A stretch of DNA of 5,041 nt, taken from contig CAMWQK010000080.1 of assembly GCA_947176445.1 (NCBI GenBank), positions 1 through 5,041 on the forward strand. Reading direction: 5' to 3'. Below the pieces are notes generated by a model. It made no database searches. It saw only the letters and a list, made by a program, of their open reading frames with translations, and was not told the DNA's origin. A program made the position numbers and the translations under genes. Below are positions 1-5,041 of this stretch, one piece after another. This DNA comes from an uncultured Clostridia bacterium. GTDB lineage: Bacteria > Bacillota > Clostridia > Christensenellales > Borkfalkiaceae. How positions within the stretch are numbered: position 1 is the stretch's first letter; the number at the start of each line of letters is the position of its first letter.

Positions 1-59
1 TCATCGATCTGGCACTCGCCATCGTTGCCGCTTTCCTCATCCTGAATGCTCTCGCCTGA
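1..59 (+). CDS. ylmG: C-terminal tail of a YggT/YlmG-family membrane protein (partial)
   Basis: Only the last 18 whole codons before the TGA at 57-59 are visible; the rest lies outside the window. They read IDLALAIVAAFLILNALA, a hydrophobic segment that begins with Ile-Asp and runs to the C-terminus. YggT/YlmG proteins typically end in an 'iDlSPiv'-like turn followed by a last membrane helix, and ylmG normally sits directly before ylmH in Firmicutes (the sepF-ylmG-ylmH neighbourhood). The identification therefore rests on this short tail plus position. YlmG/YggT is a small integral membrane protein of poorly defined role near the division genes. The stop is nine bases before the next start and in the same reading frame, so the two genes are surely co-transcribed. 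Any other small membrane protein remains possible. Confidence 0.6.
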   Translation, partial: IDLALAIVAAFLILNALA

Positions 60-68
60 TCGAAAAGC

Positions 69-803
69 ATGGAAAAACAGCTTGAAAACAGAATGCACGA
101 GCTTGCCGAGCGAGCTTTCTCTTCGGGCAAGTTCGTGTTCAGCGACTTTTTAAGCGAGGGCGAGTGCGCACAATTAAATGCCGAGATCGGAAAATTTTCC
201 TATGCCGCGCCTCTGCTCTTCGGAGGTGTGGAAGGTTGCGTTCGGAATATCGTCCGCTTTGGTAACGCGTCTTACGGCAACGAATTCCCCATTGCCACTT
301 TGCAAATCTCCCCGAAGAACAAAAAATTTTCGGAAGAACTCTCCCATCGCGATATCTTGGGCGCGACGCTCTCGCTCGGGCTCGAGCGCAATCTCATCGG
401 CGATATTATCGTGAAGGGCAACGACGCCTTTCTCTTCTGTAATAAACGCATTGCGCCCTTTCTCTTAGAAAACCTGACGCGCATTCGCCACACTGACGTT
501 GTGTGCTCATTCAGCGCGCAACCCGTCAACACCGAGCAAACGAGAAAGACGGAGCGATACTTCGCCTCCTCTCTTCGGCGGGACTGCGTCATCGCCGCCG
601 TGTTCCACCTCTCGCGAACGGACGTGAAGGAAGCGTTCGAGCATGAGCTCGTCACCCTCAACGGCATGCCGTGCGACAGTCCTGCGGGCGAGATGAAAGC
701 GGGAGATAGTGTTGCTCTACGCGGAAAAGGCAAGTTCTATTTCATCTCCTCCGAGCTCACCGCAAAAGGACGGGAACATTTCACGATCGAACGCCCGATT
801 TGA
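69..803 (+). CDS. ylmH: YlmH-type S4-domain RNA-binding protein
   Basis: This 244-residue protein matches the YlmH family, whose members are usually about 250-260 residues. After a variable N-terminal region comes the family RNA-binding block at residues 91-124, with the His-Arg-Asp-x-Leu-Gly signature at 93-98 and the Gly-Asp-Ile-Ile stretch at 111-114. A C-terminal S4 domain follows at about 166-226, starting SSLRRD, with LSRTDVKEAF at 181-190 and closing with a GDSVALRGKGKFYF strand pair. YlmH lies beside division genes in Firmicutes. In Bacillus subtilis it has been linked to ribosome-associated quality control, where it binds the 50S-peptidyl-tRNA complex much like RqcP; that role is family knowledge. 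The start at 69 is nine bases after the upstream stop and has only a weak purine-rich leader (GAAAAG), so translation may depend on coupling to ylmG. No divIVA follows; the unit ends at a terminator. Confidence 0.9.
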   Translation: MEKQLENRMHELAERAFSSGKFVFSDFLSEGECAQLNAEIGKFSYAAPLLFGGVEGCVRNIVRFGNASYGNEFPIATLQISPKNKKFSEELSHRDILGATLSLGLERNLIGDIIVKGNDAFLFCNKRIAPFLLENLTRIRHTDVVCSFSAQPVNTEQTRKTERYFASSLRRDCVIAAVFHLSRTDVKEAFEHELVTLNGMPCDSPAGEMKAGDSVALRGKGKFYFISSELTAKGREHFTIERPI

Positions 804-817
804 GGAAAATCACCTGT

Positions 818-832
818 TTATGTCTGACATAA
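818..832. repeat. Perfect 15-bp dyad in the ylmH 3' intergenic region
   Basis: TTATGTC, a central T, then GACATAA form a perfect inverted repeat with seven-base arms. It lies 15 bases after the ylmH stop and well before the terminator. The short centre suits a protein-binding operator better than an RNA hairpin, although a 6-bp hairpin with a CTG loop is possible. No gene starts nearby on either strand, so its role is unknown and chance is a real possibility. Confidence 0.35.
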
Positions 833-867
833 TACTTGATAAATCTATAAAAACGCAATTTTATAAG

Positions 868-896
868 AAAAAACCCGCTTTTTAAGCGGGTTTTTT
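868..896. terminator. Bidirectional Rho-independent terminator between convergent genes
   Basis: A perfect 13-bp stem (868-880 with 884-896) closes on a TTT loop. The core is ACCCGCTT/AAGCGGGT and it is flanked by A-runs on the left and T-runs on the right. On the + strand the GC part is followed by seven T (891-897), ending the ylmG-ylmH transcript. On the - strand it is followed by a T-run, complement of the A-run at 868-873, ending the typA-membrane protein transcript. The - strand stop codon at 900-902 is only three bases from the stem base, so that mRNA has almost no 3' UTR. Confidence 0.95.
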
Positions 897-899
897 TGA

Positions 900-1271
900 T
901 CAGTAATTATATACGTATGAGGCGGCAACGAAGTATAAAATCAAAAAGACGATGACGGTTACGCCGAAGCAAATATGACTTGCTATCGCAATTTTCTCGC
1001 TATCCCGCACGATTATGTGCCATACCGAGAGCGCCATACACGCCGCCAAAGCAACAACCGTGACCCATGGGAAGAACGTACTCCCCTCGCGCTTCATGCG
1101 TGTGTAGATACTAAAATAGTAATCGAAGCGGTGCGTAATCGTTTCGCCGTTCTCATCGATCCCCGGAAGCACCGCGCCCTCGTGAAATATCTTGATGAAG
1201 ATCAAAGAGATGAGCAGTGCGATCACAGCGATTTTTATCGCCTCTATGATGAGGGTTACTTTACTTCTCAT
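900..1271 (-). CDS. Small three-helix membrane protein, function unknown, coupled to typA
   Basis: I do not recognise this 123-residue protein. It has three clear hydrophobic segments: about residues 6-29, 66-88 and 93-117. The N-terminus carries Arg2 and Lys4, and the short link between helices 2 and 3 carries Arg and Lys, so the positive-inside rule places both in the cytoplasm. The 36-residue loop at about 30-65, which has several acidic residues and ends in a TRMKREG stretch, would then be outside, as would the C-terminus (YVYNY). There is no cleavable signal peptide, no cysteine pair and no catalytic motif. The ATG overlaps the typA TGA as ATGA, and AAGG lies seven bases upstream inside the typA end. 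Its translation is therefore probably coupled to typA, with no promoter of its own visible. The reading frame is well supported by the junction and by the terminator directly after its stop. Confidence 0.85.
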   Translation of the reverse strand: MRSKVTLIIEAIKIAVIALLISLIFIKIFHEGAVLPGIDENGETITHRFDYYFSIYTRMKREGSTFFPWVTVVALAACMALSVWHIIVRDSEKIAIASHICFGVTVIVFLILYFVAASYVYNY

Positions 1272-3091
1272 TGTTTCGCCTTGGCGCGCGCTTTTGCCCG
1301 AAGCTCGCCGTCGAGAATTTGCTTGCGAACGCGCACATTGAGCGGCGTGATTTCGAGCAGTTCGTCATCGCCGATATATTCGAGCGCCTCTTCGAGGCTC
1401 ATCTTCTTGGGCGGAATGAGACGAAGCGCATCGTCCGACGACGAGGAGCGGGTATTCGTCAAGTGCTTGGTCTTGCAGACGTTGACGTTGATATCCCCTT
1501 CCTTGGGCGAAACGCCGACGACCATGCCCTCATAGACGGGCGTACCCGCACCGATAAAGAGAAGTCCTCTGCCCTGCGCATTGAAGAGTCCGTAGGTGAC
1601 CGCCTCGCCCGTTTCAAACGCGACGAGCGAACCCGTGACCTTGCGCGTGATCTCGCCCTTATATGGCTGATACTCGAAGAACACCGAGCTCATAACGCCC
1701 TCGCCCTTCGTGTCCGTCAAAAACTCGCTCTTATAGCCGAACAGTCCGCGCGCGGGCACGAGAAATTCGAGGCGCATGCGCGAGCCGATCGCGCTCATGT
1801 GCAGAAGCTCGCCCTTGCGCTCGCCCATGCTCTGGAACACGGGTCCGGTGCTGTTCTCGGGAACGTCTACAATCAGCCGCTCCACAGGCTCGTACTTCTC
1901 GCCGTCGATCTCCTTATAGAGCACCTTCGGCGAACTCACCTGAAACTCGTAGCCCTCGCGGCGCATCGTCTCGATGAGAATGGAGAGGTGCATCTCCCCT
2001 CTGCCGCTTACGCGGAAGGAATCCGCCGAATCGGTATCCTCTACGCGCAGAGACACGTCGCGCAACAGTTCGCGGTACAACCGCTCGCGAAGGTGGCGGG
2101 TCGTTACGAACTTACCCTCTTTCCCCGCGAAGGGAGAATCGTTGACGGAGAAGATCATCTCCACCGTCGGATCGGAAATCTTTACGAAGGGAACGGGCTC
2201 GACGCACGTAGAGGCGCAGACCGTATCCCCGATGTTGATCTTTTCAAGTCCTGCAAAGCAGACGATATCGCCCGCCTTTGCCTCTTCGCAGGGAGCACGG
2301 TTCAAGCCCTCGATCTCGTATAAGCCCGCGAGTTTTCCGCGCACGTTGACGTCTTTATGGTTATAGTTGCACACGGTGACGTCGGCATTCTGCTTCGCCG
2401 TGCCGCGCTCGATCCTGCCGATCCCGATCCTGCCCACGTATTCGTTGTAATCGATGGACGAGACGAGAATCTGAAGCTCGCCATTATCGTCCACTTCAAG
2501 CGGCGGAAAATGATCGAGAATCGTCTGGAAGAGCGGCTTTAAGTCGCTCCCCTGCTCGTTCTGGTCGAGCGACGACGTGCCGTCTCTGCCCGAACAGAAC
2601 ACGAACGGGCTTTCGAGCTGCTCGTCGGATGCGTTCAGATCCATGAGGAGCTCCAAAACCTCGTCGATGACCTCGGAGACGCGTGCGTCCGGACGGTCGA
2701 TCTTATTGACGACAATGATGAGTTTGTGCCCCATTTCAAGCGCTTTCTGTGTGACGAAGCGCGTCTGCGGCATGGGTCCCTCCGCCGCGTCGACGAGAAT
2801 GAGCACGCCCGATACCATTTTGAGTACGCGCTCCACCTCGCCCGAAAAGTCTGCGTGTCCCGGCGTATCGACGACGTTGATCTTCACGCCGTTGTAGTGA
2901 AGGGACGTATTTTTTGCGAGAATGGTAATTCCTCGCTCCTTTTCGAGTGCGCCCGAATCCATGACGCGCTCCTCTACCACCTGATTTTCGCGGAAAGTGC
3001 CGCCCTGCTTCAACATCTGGTCGACGAGGGTCGTCTTACCGTGGTCGACGTGGGCGATAATTGCAATGTTTCTTAAATCTTCTCTGATCAT
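1268..3091 (-). CDS. typA: Ribosome-associated translational GTPase TypA/BipA
   Basis: This 607-residue protein is a full-length TypA/BipA, colinear with the Escherichia coli protein from end to end. GTPase motifs are intact: G1 AHVDHGKTT at 13-21, switch-1 RGIT at 53-56, G3 DTPGH at 75-79, G4 NKID at 129-132, and a G5-like FCSGRDG at 165-171. An EF-Tu domain-2-like beta barrel follows at about 205-300, then the EF-G-like domains III and V, with FAGKEGKFVT at 321-330 and the GRGEMHLS segment at 363-370. The TypA-specific C-terminal domain covers roughly 480-600 and ends in a basic tail. TypA binds the 70S ribosome at the EF-G site and helps 50S assembly and growth under cold or stress. The start is fixed by AAGAGG five bases upstream and by the family-typical N-terminus. 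A promoter lies just upstream, and the next gene overlaps its stop by ATGA. Confidence 0.98.
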   Translation of the reverse strand: MIREDLRNIAIIAHVDHGKTTLVDQMLKQGGTFRENQVVEERVMDSGALEKERGITILAKNTSLHYNGVKINVVDTPGHADFSGEVERVLKMVSGVLILVDAAEGPMPQTRFVTQKALEMGHKLIIVVNKIDRPDARVSEVIDEVLELLMDLNASDEQLESPFVFCSGRDGTSSLDQNEQGSDLKPLFQTILDHFPPLEVDDNGELQILVSSIDYNEYVGRIGIGRIERGTAKQNADVTVCNYNHKDVNVRGKLAGLYEIEGLNRAPCEEAKAGDIVCFAGLEKINIGDTVCASTCVEPVPFVKISDPTVEMIFSVNDSPFAGKEGKFVTTRHLRERLYRELLRDVSLRVEDTDSADSFRVSGRGEMHLSILIETMRREGYEFQVSSPKVLYKEIDGEKYEPVERLIVDVPENSTGPVFQSMGERKGELLHMSAIGSRMRLEFLVPARGLFGYKSEFLTDTKGEGVMSSVFFEYQPYKGEITRKVTGSLVAFETGEAVTYGLFNAQGRGLLFIGAGTPVYEGMVVGVSPKEGDINVNVCKTKHLTNTRSSSSDDALRLIPPKKMSLEEALEYIGDDELLEITPLNVRVRKQILDGELRAKARAKAKQ

Positions 3092-3096
3092 AGTAA

Positions 3097-3102
3097 CCTC
3101 TT
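3097..3102 (-). promoter_or_regulatory. Ribosome binding site of typA
   Basis: AAGAGG read on the - strand, five bases before the typA ATG at 3091. It confirms that start. Confidence 0.85.
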
Positions 3103-3117
3103 AAAACTCACCCGATT

Positions 3118-3146
3118 ATTGTAATACTTTTCGGGAAATTTTACAA
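3118..3146 (-). promoter_or_regulatory. Sigma-A-like promoter for typA and the membrane protein
   Basis: Read on the - strand, TTGTAA (3146-3141) and TACAAT (3123-3118) are separated by exactly 17 bases. They match the consensus boxes at 4 of 6 and 5 of 6 positions. Transcription would begin near 3111, giving a leader of about 20 bases with the ribosome binding site in it. The promoter starts right after the folA terminator, so typA is an independent transcription unit. No operator or riboswitch fits in the short leader. Confidence 0.7.
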
Positions 3147-3147
3147 C

Positions 3148-3186
3148 AAAAAAAGACGGCTCGCGCAAAAAAACAGCCGTCTTTTT
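3148..3186 (-). terminator. Rho-independent terminator after folA
   Basis: A perfect 12-bp stem (3150-3161 with 3175-3186) has core AGACGGCT/AGCCGTCT and a 13-base loop. On the - strand it ends in a run of seven T (complement of 3148-3154). The first stem base lies five bases past the folA stop (TAA at 3194-3192). It closes the gltX-thyA-folA transcript. The + strand also has a short T-run, but no + strand gene enters it. Confidence 0.92.
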
Positions 3187-3191
3187 CTCGA

Positions 3192-3695
3192 TTATCCGAT
3201 AAATTCTTTCACGTTCTTGTTGCGATAGGTGCAAAACGTGATGGTATACCCGTTATCTTCCTGCGGCGCGCTCTCATAGGCGAGCTCGAAATCCCCGTCC
3301 TCGTCGAGATTGGGCACAAACACCTCCGCTCCGCCGACGGCGTCCACCTTCGTCACAAGCACCTCGGTACAGTAGGGAATGAGCGTTTTATATACGCTCG
3401 CCCCGCCGATGACGAACACGTCGTCTTCGGGATACGCCTTGACCGCTTCAAACAGCTCGTTTAAGTTATGCACGGTGATCACGTCCTCTTCGACGTCCTC
3501 GGGCGAGAGCACGATATTGACGCGGTTTTTCAGCGGCTTACCGTTCGGGAAAGAGCGCAGCGTATTCAAACCCATCACGACGGTCTTCTCCTTCGTCGTC
3601 TCGCGGAAAAACTTCATGTCTGCGGGGAGGGAGAACATCAGATCGTTCTTCTTACCGATCCCCCACTCCCTGTCCGTGTGAAAAATTGCCTTCAT
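3192..3695 (-). CDS. folA: Dihydrofolate reductase
   Basis: This 167-residue protein has the length and order of bacterial DHFR, which reduces dihydrofolate to tetrahydrofolate with NADPH in the cytosol. Visible landmarks are WGIG at 11-14, the LPADMKFF segment with the catalytic acid Asp26 (E. coli Asp27) and Phe30, Thr45 of the MGxxT motif, Arg58 for the substrate glutamate (E. coli Arg57), the IGG cofactor loop at 96-98, and Thr115 (E. coli Thr113). Several usually conserved positions differ: E. coli Ala7 is His6, Trp22 is Phe21, Arg44 is Leu43 and Ser64 is Pro65. These affect the cofactor site and the conserved water site. The gene begins nine bases after thyA, whose product makes the dihydrofolate it would recycle, which strongly supports a working DHFR. 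The start has AGGAG five bases upstream. A terminator follows at once. Confidence 0.93.
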   Translation of the reverse strand: MKAIFHTDREWGIGKKNDLMFSLPADMKFFRETTKEKTVVMGLNTLRSFPNGKPLKNRVNIVLSPEDVEEDVITVHNLNELFEAVKAYPEDDVFVIGGASVYKTLIPYCTEVLVTKVDAVGGAEVFVPNLDEDGDFELAYESAPQEDNGYTITFCTYRNKNVKEFIG

Positions 3696-3700
3696 AATCT

Positions 3701-3707
3701 CTCCTCA
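3701..3707 (-). promoter_or_regulatory. folA ribosome binding site fused to the thyA stop codon
   Basis: On the - strand the thyA stop TGA runs directly into the ribosome binding site as TGAGGAG, five bases before the folA ATG. Ribosomes ending thyA are thus placed on the folA start signal, which favours coupled translation. Confidence 0.85.
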
Positions 3708-4535
3708 GATTGCGACGGGAATTTTCTCGTCGAGCGTGCTGTATTCGTAGTTTTCCAGTTTGAAGCTGTCTACCGTGAAGTCGTAGAAGTTCTTGATCGA
3801 AGGATCGACAATGAGCTTGGGCGCTTTCTTAGGCTCGTTTTTGAGCACTTTCTCCACGATGGGAATGTGCCGATCGTAGAGATGCGCGTCCGCAATGACG
3901 TGCACAAGCTCGCCCGCTTTCAGCCCCGAGACCTGCGCGAACATGATGAGGAGCACCGCGTACTGCACGACGTTCCAGTTATTCGCCGTGAGCATGTCGT
4001 TGGAGCGTTGGTTCAAAATTCCGTTGAGCGTATCGCCCGAGACGTTGAACGTCATCGAATAGGCGCAAGGGTACAGGTGCATCTCGTGCAAGTCCTGAAA
4101 ATTATATAAATTCGTCATGATACGGCGGGAGGCGGGATTGTTCTTCAAGTCGAACAGAACTCTGTCCACCTGATCGAATTCCCCCTCTTTATACTTGGAT
4201 TTCTGCGCGAGCTGATAGCCGTACGCCTTGCCGATCGAGCCCGTCTCGTCCGCCCAGCTATCCCAGATATGCGAATTTAAGTCGTGAATGTTGTTGCTCT
4301 TCTTCTGCCAGATCCAGAGAATTTCGTCCACACACGACTTGAACGCACAGCGGCGAATGGTCTGAATGGGAAACTCCTCCTGCAAGTTGTAGCGGTTGAC
4401 AATGCCGAACTTCTTTACCGTATGCGCGGGCGCGCCGTCCTCCCAGTGCGGGCGAACAGTCATGTTCGTATCCCAAACACCGTGATTGATAATTTCTTCA
4501 CAGTTCGCCTTGAAAATCTCGTCTGCTCTGCTCAT
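3705..4535 (-). CDS. thyA: Thymidylate synthase, ThyA type
   Basis: This 276-residue protein converts dUMP and methylene-tetrahydrofolate to dTMP and dihydrofolate. Catalytic Cys157 sits in LYPCAYSMTF (E. coli Cys146). Other expected residues are Arg28 for the phosphate, Glu71 (E. coli Glu58), the Arg137-Arg138 pair that reaches across the dimer, the QRSND motif at 176-180 with Arg177, Ser178 and Asp180, Asn188 for uracil, and His218 and Tyr220 in ADAHLY. The C-terminus is PVAI, as in E. coli, and closes the active site. The N-terminal half, with the PAHT segment at 36-39 and the IWQKKSNNIHDLN stretch from 75, resembles the longer Bacillus/phage phi3T-like ThyA branch more than E. coli ThyA; that is recalled, not computed. 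AAGGAG lies five bases before the ATG. It sits between gltX and folA, nine bases from each. Confidence 0.97.
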   Translation of the reverse strand: MSRADEIFKANCEEIINHGVWDTNMTVRPHWEDGAPAHTVKKFGIVNRYNLQEEFPIQTIRRCAFKSCVDEILWIWQKKSNNIHDLNSHIWDSWADETGSIGKAYGYQLAQKSKYKEGEFDQVDRVLFDLKNNPASRRIMTNLYNFQDLHEMHLYPCAYSMTFNVSGDTLNGILNQRSNDMLTANNWNVVQYAVLLIMFAQVSGLKAGELVHVIADAHLYDRHIPIVEKVLKNEPKKAPKLIVDPSIKNFYDFTVDSFKLENYEYSTLDEKIPVAI

Positions 4536-4540
4536 ATGTT

Positions 4541-4547
4541 CTCCTTA
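4541..4547 (-). promoter_or_regulatory. thyA ribosome binding site fused to the gltX stop codon
   Basis: On the - strand the gltX stop TAA continues as TAAGGAG, five bases before the thyA ATG. The geometry is the same as at the thyA-folA junction and implies that gltX, thyA and folA share one mRNA. Confidence 0.85.
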
Positions 4548-5041
4548 TAATTCGCTCGTAATTCTCTTTCTCGTTTCGCTTTCGCCGAGGATCTGCAGGA
4601 TCGTCCAAAGATCGGGCGTGTTCGCTCTGCCGCACACGGCAATGCGGAGCACCTCCGCAACGTCGGCAACGCTCCCCTTATAAGCATCGGGATTTGCCTT
4701 GTAGTCCTTCATCTCCGCCGCGAAGCCGAGCCCCGCCGCCACTTCCTTGACCTTCGCAAACCACACCTGCGCGTCGTCCGCATAGTTGTAGGAAGCAAGG
4801 AAGGCTTTGAGAATGTTCTTTTTATCCGCTTCGCTCACGCGGTACTCGTCGATCTGCTCCGTCTTACGGAAAAAGTATCCAAGGAGCGACATTGCCTGAC
4901 TTGCCGTCGTGAAGTCCTTTCTGCGCTTCTTGCCCGCCGTGCCCATGCACAGGTTGAGCACGCGCAGAAGATACTCTTCGTTCCTGAAATATCCCTTCTG
5001 CTCGTCCGTGCCGTACTCGGTTGCCCACTCCTTCAAAAAGG
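4545..5041 (-). CDS. gltX: Glutamyl-tRNA synthetase, C-terminal part (cut by the window edge)
   Basis: About 164 C-terminal residues are visible. The frame stays open to the window edge, so the 5' part, including the Rossmann fold with HIGH and KMSKS, lies outside. The TTG at 5036-5034 is an internal Leu codon, not a start. Recognisable are the RRKDF segment (about 125 residues from the end), which fits the 'pRKDfakwsd' stretch of clostridial GluRS, and the closing block LRIAVCGRANTPDLWTILQI, which fits the conserved 'lRvAltGr.nsPdl..im.vLG' end of the alpha-helical anticodon-binding domain. Bacterial GlnRS has a beta-barrel there instead, which argues against glnS. The enzyme loads glutamate on tRNA-Glu; in bacteria lacking GlnRS it may also misload tRNA-Gln, which cannot be told from this part. 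thyA follows after nine bases. Confidence 0.88.
   Translation of the reverse strand, partial: FLKEWATEYGTDEQKGYFRNEEYLLRVLNLCMGTAGKKRRKDFTTASQAMSLLGYFFRKTEQIDEYRVSEADKKNILKAFLASYNYADDAQVWFAKVKEVAAGLGFAAEMKDYKANPDAYKGSVADVAEVLRIAVCGRANTPDLWTILQILGESETRKRITSEL

Noticed and set aside
57..59. TGA as a recoded sense codon (Trp or Gly) joining ylmG and ylmH
   Set aside because: TGA also ends ylmH, the membrane protein, typA and thyA at the expected family C-termini. Trp is written TGG, and no conserved protein here has an internal TGA, so the standard bacterial code applies.
272..733. A 153-codon - strand open frame inside ylmH
   Set aside because: It is antisense to a gene with clear YlmH and S4 motifs, and no start signal or motif supports it.
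836..867. TTGATA and TATAAG as a + strand promoter before the terminator
   Set aside because: The spacing is 20 bases, too long for a normal sigma-A promoter, and only the terminator lies downstream.
1228..1241. GCGAT-TTTT-ATCGC hairpin near the start of the membrane-protein gene
   Set aside because: It is a five-base stem inside coding sequence, explained by the codons of the first hydrophobic helix, with no T-run to act as a terminator.
975..1535. A 186-codon + strand open frame over the membrane-protein gene and the typA end
   Set aside because: It is antisense to both genes, with low-complexity Ser-rich stretches that mirror the typA codons. The - strand reading has helices, a coupled start and a terminator.
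1271..2323. A 350-codon open frame on the + strand, antisense to typA
   Set aside because: It lies fully opposite a conserved, motif-complete typA. The translation is rich in Arg, Leu, His and Ala with no domain pattern, as expected from the complement of GC-biased codons, and there is no ribosome binding site of note.
3468..4109. A 213-codon + strand open frame opposite folA and thyA
   Set aside because: It spans two well-identified - strand genes and their junction. The product shows no recognisable motif and is compositionally a shadow frame.
5034..5036. TTG as the start of a separate 163-residue protein at the right edge
   Set aside because: The frame continues upstream to the window edge and the product is the C-terminal domain of GluRS. 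The TTG is an internal Leu codon.
1..5041. Possible defence system, phage or mobile island
   Set aside because: All recognised genes are housekeeping genes with consistent codon style. There are no transposase, integrase, toxin-antitoxin or repeat-array signatures, and no att-like repeats.

Overview
The window suggests a chromosomal segment of a Firmicutes bacterium, most likely an uncultured clostridial lineage of moderate GC. The grounds are the ylmG-ylmH pair, a TypA, DHFR, ThyA and GluRS that read as clostridial-type proteins, strong AGGAG-type ribosome binding sites, and standard stop codons (TGA for five genes, TAA for two). The taxonomic call is inference from protein style and gene order, not from a marker RNA. 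All genes look like core housekeeping genes. I see no mobile element, CRISPR array, tRNA or rRNA.

Layout, left to right. On the + strand lie the tail of a small membrane protein, probably YlmG/YggT (1-59), and the complete S4-domain RNA-binding protein YlmH (69-803). They end at a strong bidirectional terminator (868-896) shared with the convergent - strand block. The short AT-rich stretch 804-867 holds a perfect 15-bp dyad and a weak A/T hairpin. On the - strand, from right to left, come the 3' end of glutamyl-tRNA synthetase (gltX, cut by the window edge), thymidylate synthase (thyA) and dihydrofolate reductase (folA). Each junction is 9 nt, and the upstream stop codon is built into the downstream Shine-Dalgarno sequence. 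A terminator (3148-3186) follows folA. A sigma-A-like promoter (3118-3146) just beyond it then starts a second - strand unit: typA/bipA plus a 123-residue three-helix membrane protein that overlaps typA by ATGA.

How the genes work together: ThyA makes dTMP and leaves dihydrofolate, which FolA reduces back to tetrahydrofolate, so thyA-folA is a classic functional pair. GltX supplies Glu-tRNA. TypA and YlmH both act on the ribosome (assembly or stress, and ribosome-associated quality control), although they are on opposite strands.

No clearly new system is evident. The points most worth checking are a DHFR with substitutions at several normally conserved active-site and cofactor-site positions, and the uncharacterised membrane protein translationally coupled to TypA.
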